From NCBI GenBank assembly GCA_019420065.1, contig JAHZHX010000005.1:1-30210 (forward strand): a stretch of 30,210 nt of DNA, given 5' to 3'. This document shows, one piece after another, positions 29,733 to 30,210 of the stretch. Position numbers and translations under genes: made by a program. The DNA comes from Clostridiales bacterium. Lineage in GTDB: Bacteria; Bacillota; Clostridia; Christensenellales; Aristaeellaceae. Under the pieces are notes generated by a model that saw nothing but the letters and a program-made list of their open reading frames with translations, did no database searches and was not told the DNA's origin. Positions within the stretch are counted from its first letter, which is position 1. The number at the start of each line of letters is the position of its first letter.

Positions 29733-30210
29733 TCATGAAAGATACGGTTGCAGAAAATCGGATACCTCCCGCCCCAGGCGGCGATAACCCTCCTCGGTAA
29801 AATGAACGCCGTCCTCCGTGCGCAGCGCGCTGTCTATGCCAAGAGAAACCGGATACAGGTCATCCACCGGAATATCATACTCTGCCATAACGGTCTTGGC
29901 GGCGGCGTTATAACGCTCAATATCGGCATTGCGGCGCAGAAAGCCGGGATTGATGCGTTCTTCCACCACGCAGGTCGAAGTGGCAAAAAGGATTTGAGCA
30001 TGCGGAAAAACCGTGCGCAGCAGGCGGATGACGCGCCGCAGCCCCGCCGTATATTCCTCCAGACTGCACAGCATTTCCCCATCGCGCATATGCGCGATAT
30101 CCCACAAGCCGTTGTTCCAGTGGACAATATCGATGCTTTCCGGGACGCAATCCTCGACTGCCCATTTCTGTATATAGCGGATCGTGTACTGCACAAAACG
30201 GGCATTGTCC
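29733..30210 (-). CDS. SGNH/GDSL-type hydrolase, 3' part (runs off the window)
   Basis: The last about 158 residues of a reading frame that is open to the window edge. Visible family features are HWNNGLWDI (a block III-like Asn/Gly segment), a central Rossmann-like strand ILFATSTCVV, and the catalytic pair in TEDGVHFTEEGYRRLG (Asp-x-x-His). The block I Ser motif must lie beyond the right edge. Such enzymes are esterases or acyl-hydrolases of sugars and lipids; the substrate is unknown. Confidence 0.8.
   Translation of the reverse strand, partial: DNARFVQYTIRYIQKWAVEDCVPESIDIVHWNNGLWDIAHMRDGEMLCSLEEYTAGLRRVIRLLRTVFPHAQILFATSTCVVEERINPGFLRRNADIERYNAAAKTVMAEYDIPVDDLYPVSLGIDSALRTEDGVHFTEEGYRRLGREVSDFLQPYLS

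Overview
The window looks like chromosome from a Gram-positive, spore-forming member of the Clostridia. The signs are strong Shine-Dalgarno sequences (AGGAGG type), several near-consensus sigma-A promoters, a small-type SRP RNA, ECF transporter genes, a possible Spo0E-like protein behind a Spo0A-type box, and a recombinase fused to most of the forespore regulator SpoVT. Base composition is moderately GC-rich, which is why many long antisense reading frames appear; they are shadows. No finer taxonomic call is supported.

Layout. 1-4586 (+): a sugar ABC transporter (ATPase, permease with an unusual 200-residue extracytoplasmic domain) and a Gfo/Idh/MocA oxidoreductase. 4612-4815: SRP RNA with promoter and terminator. 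4819-10206 (-): overlapping housekeeping operon polA, coaE, lytic transglycosylase, peptide-type solute-binding protein. 10292-12217 (+): a degenerate M23/SpoIIQ-like membrane protein, a 56-residue Spo0E-like protein preceded by a Spo0A-type box, and an AraC/GyrI-like regulator. 12231-12812 (-): a CPBP membrane protease gene broken by a Trp-to-TGA change.

12996-16484 is the first molybdenum (or tungsten) cofactor block. On the minus strand, a Moco/Tuco-type riboswitch leads a secreted molybdopterin-binding-fold protein, a THEP1-like NTPase and FdhD. Divergent from it on the plus strand lies tatB-like, tatA, tatC. 16659-19315 is an accessory island: a 93-residue protein of unknown function and a 721-residue serine recombinase whose last 154 residues are SpoVT from its residue 31 to the end. 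19468-25709 (-) is the second cofactor block: a second copy of the same riboswitch class heads a compact eight-gene operon encoding an ECF S component, a membrane-anchored nucleotide pyrophosphatase/phosphodiesterase-type enzyme, two extracytoplasmic molybdopterin-binding-fold proteins, two ECF ATPases, EcfT and MobB.

25772-29568 (-): a polar amino acid ABC transporter with an M20 amidohydrolase. 29733-30210 (-): the 3' part of an SGNH/GDSL hydrolase that runs off the right edge.

The most interesting reading is that the second cofactor operon is an undescribed uptake and salvage system for a pterin cofactor: an outside-facing phosphodiesterase trims a nucleotide form, secreted SUOX-fold proteins bind the cofactor, an ECF transporter imports it, MobB handles it inside, and the riboswitch senses sufficiency. 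This is inference from gene content, riboswitch and operon structure; no substrate can be read from sequence alone. The second highlight is the recombinase-SpoVT fusion.
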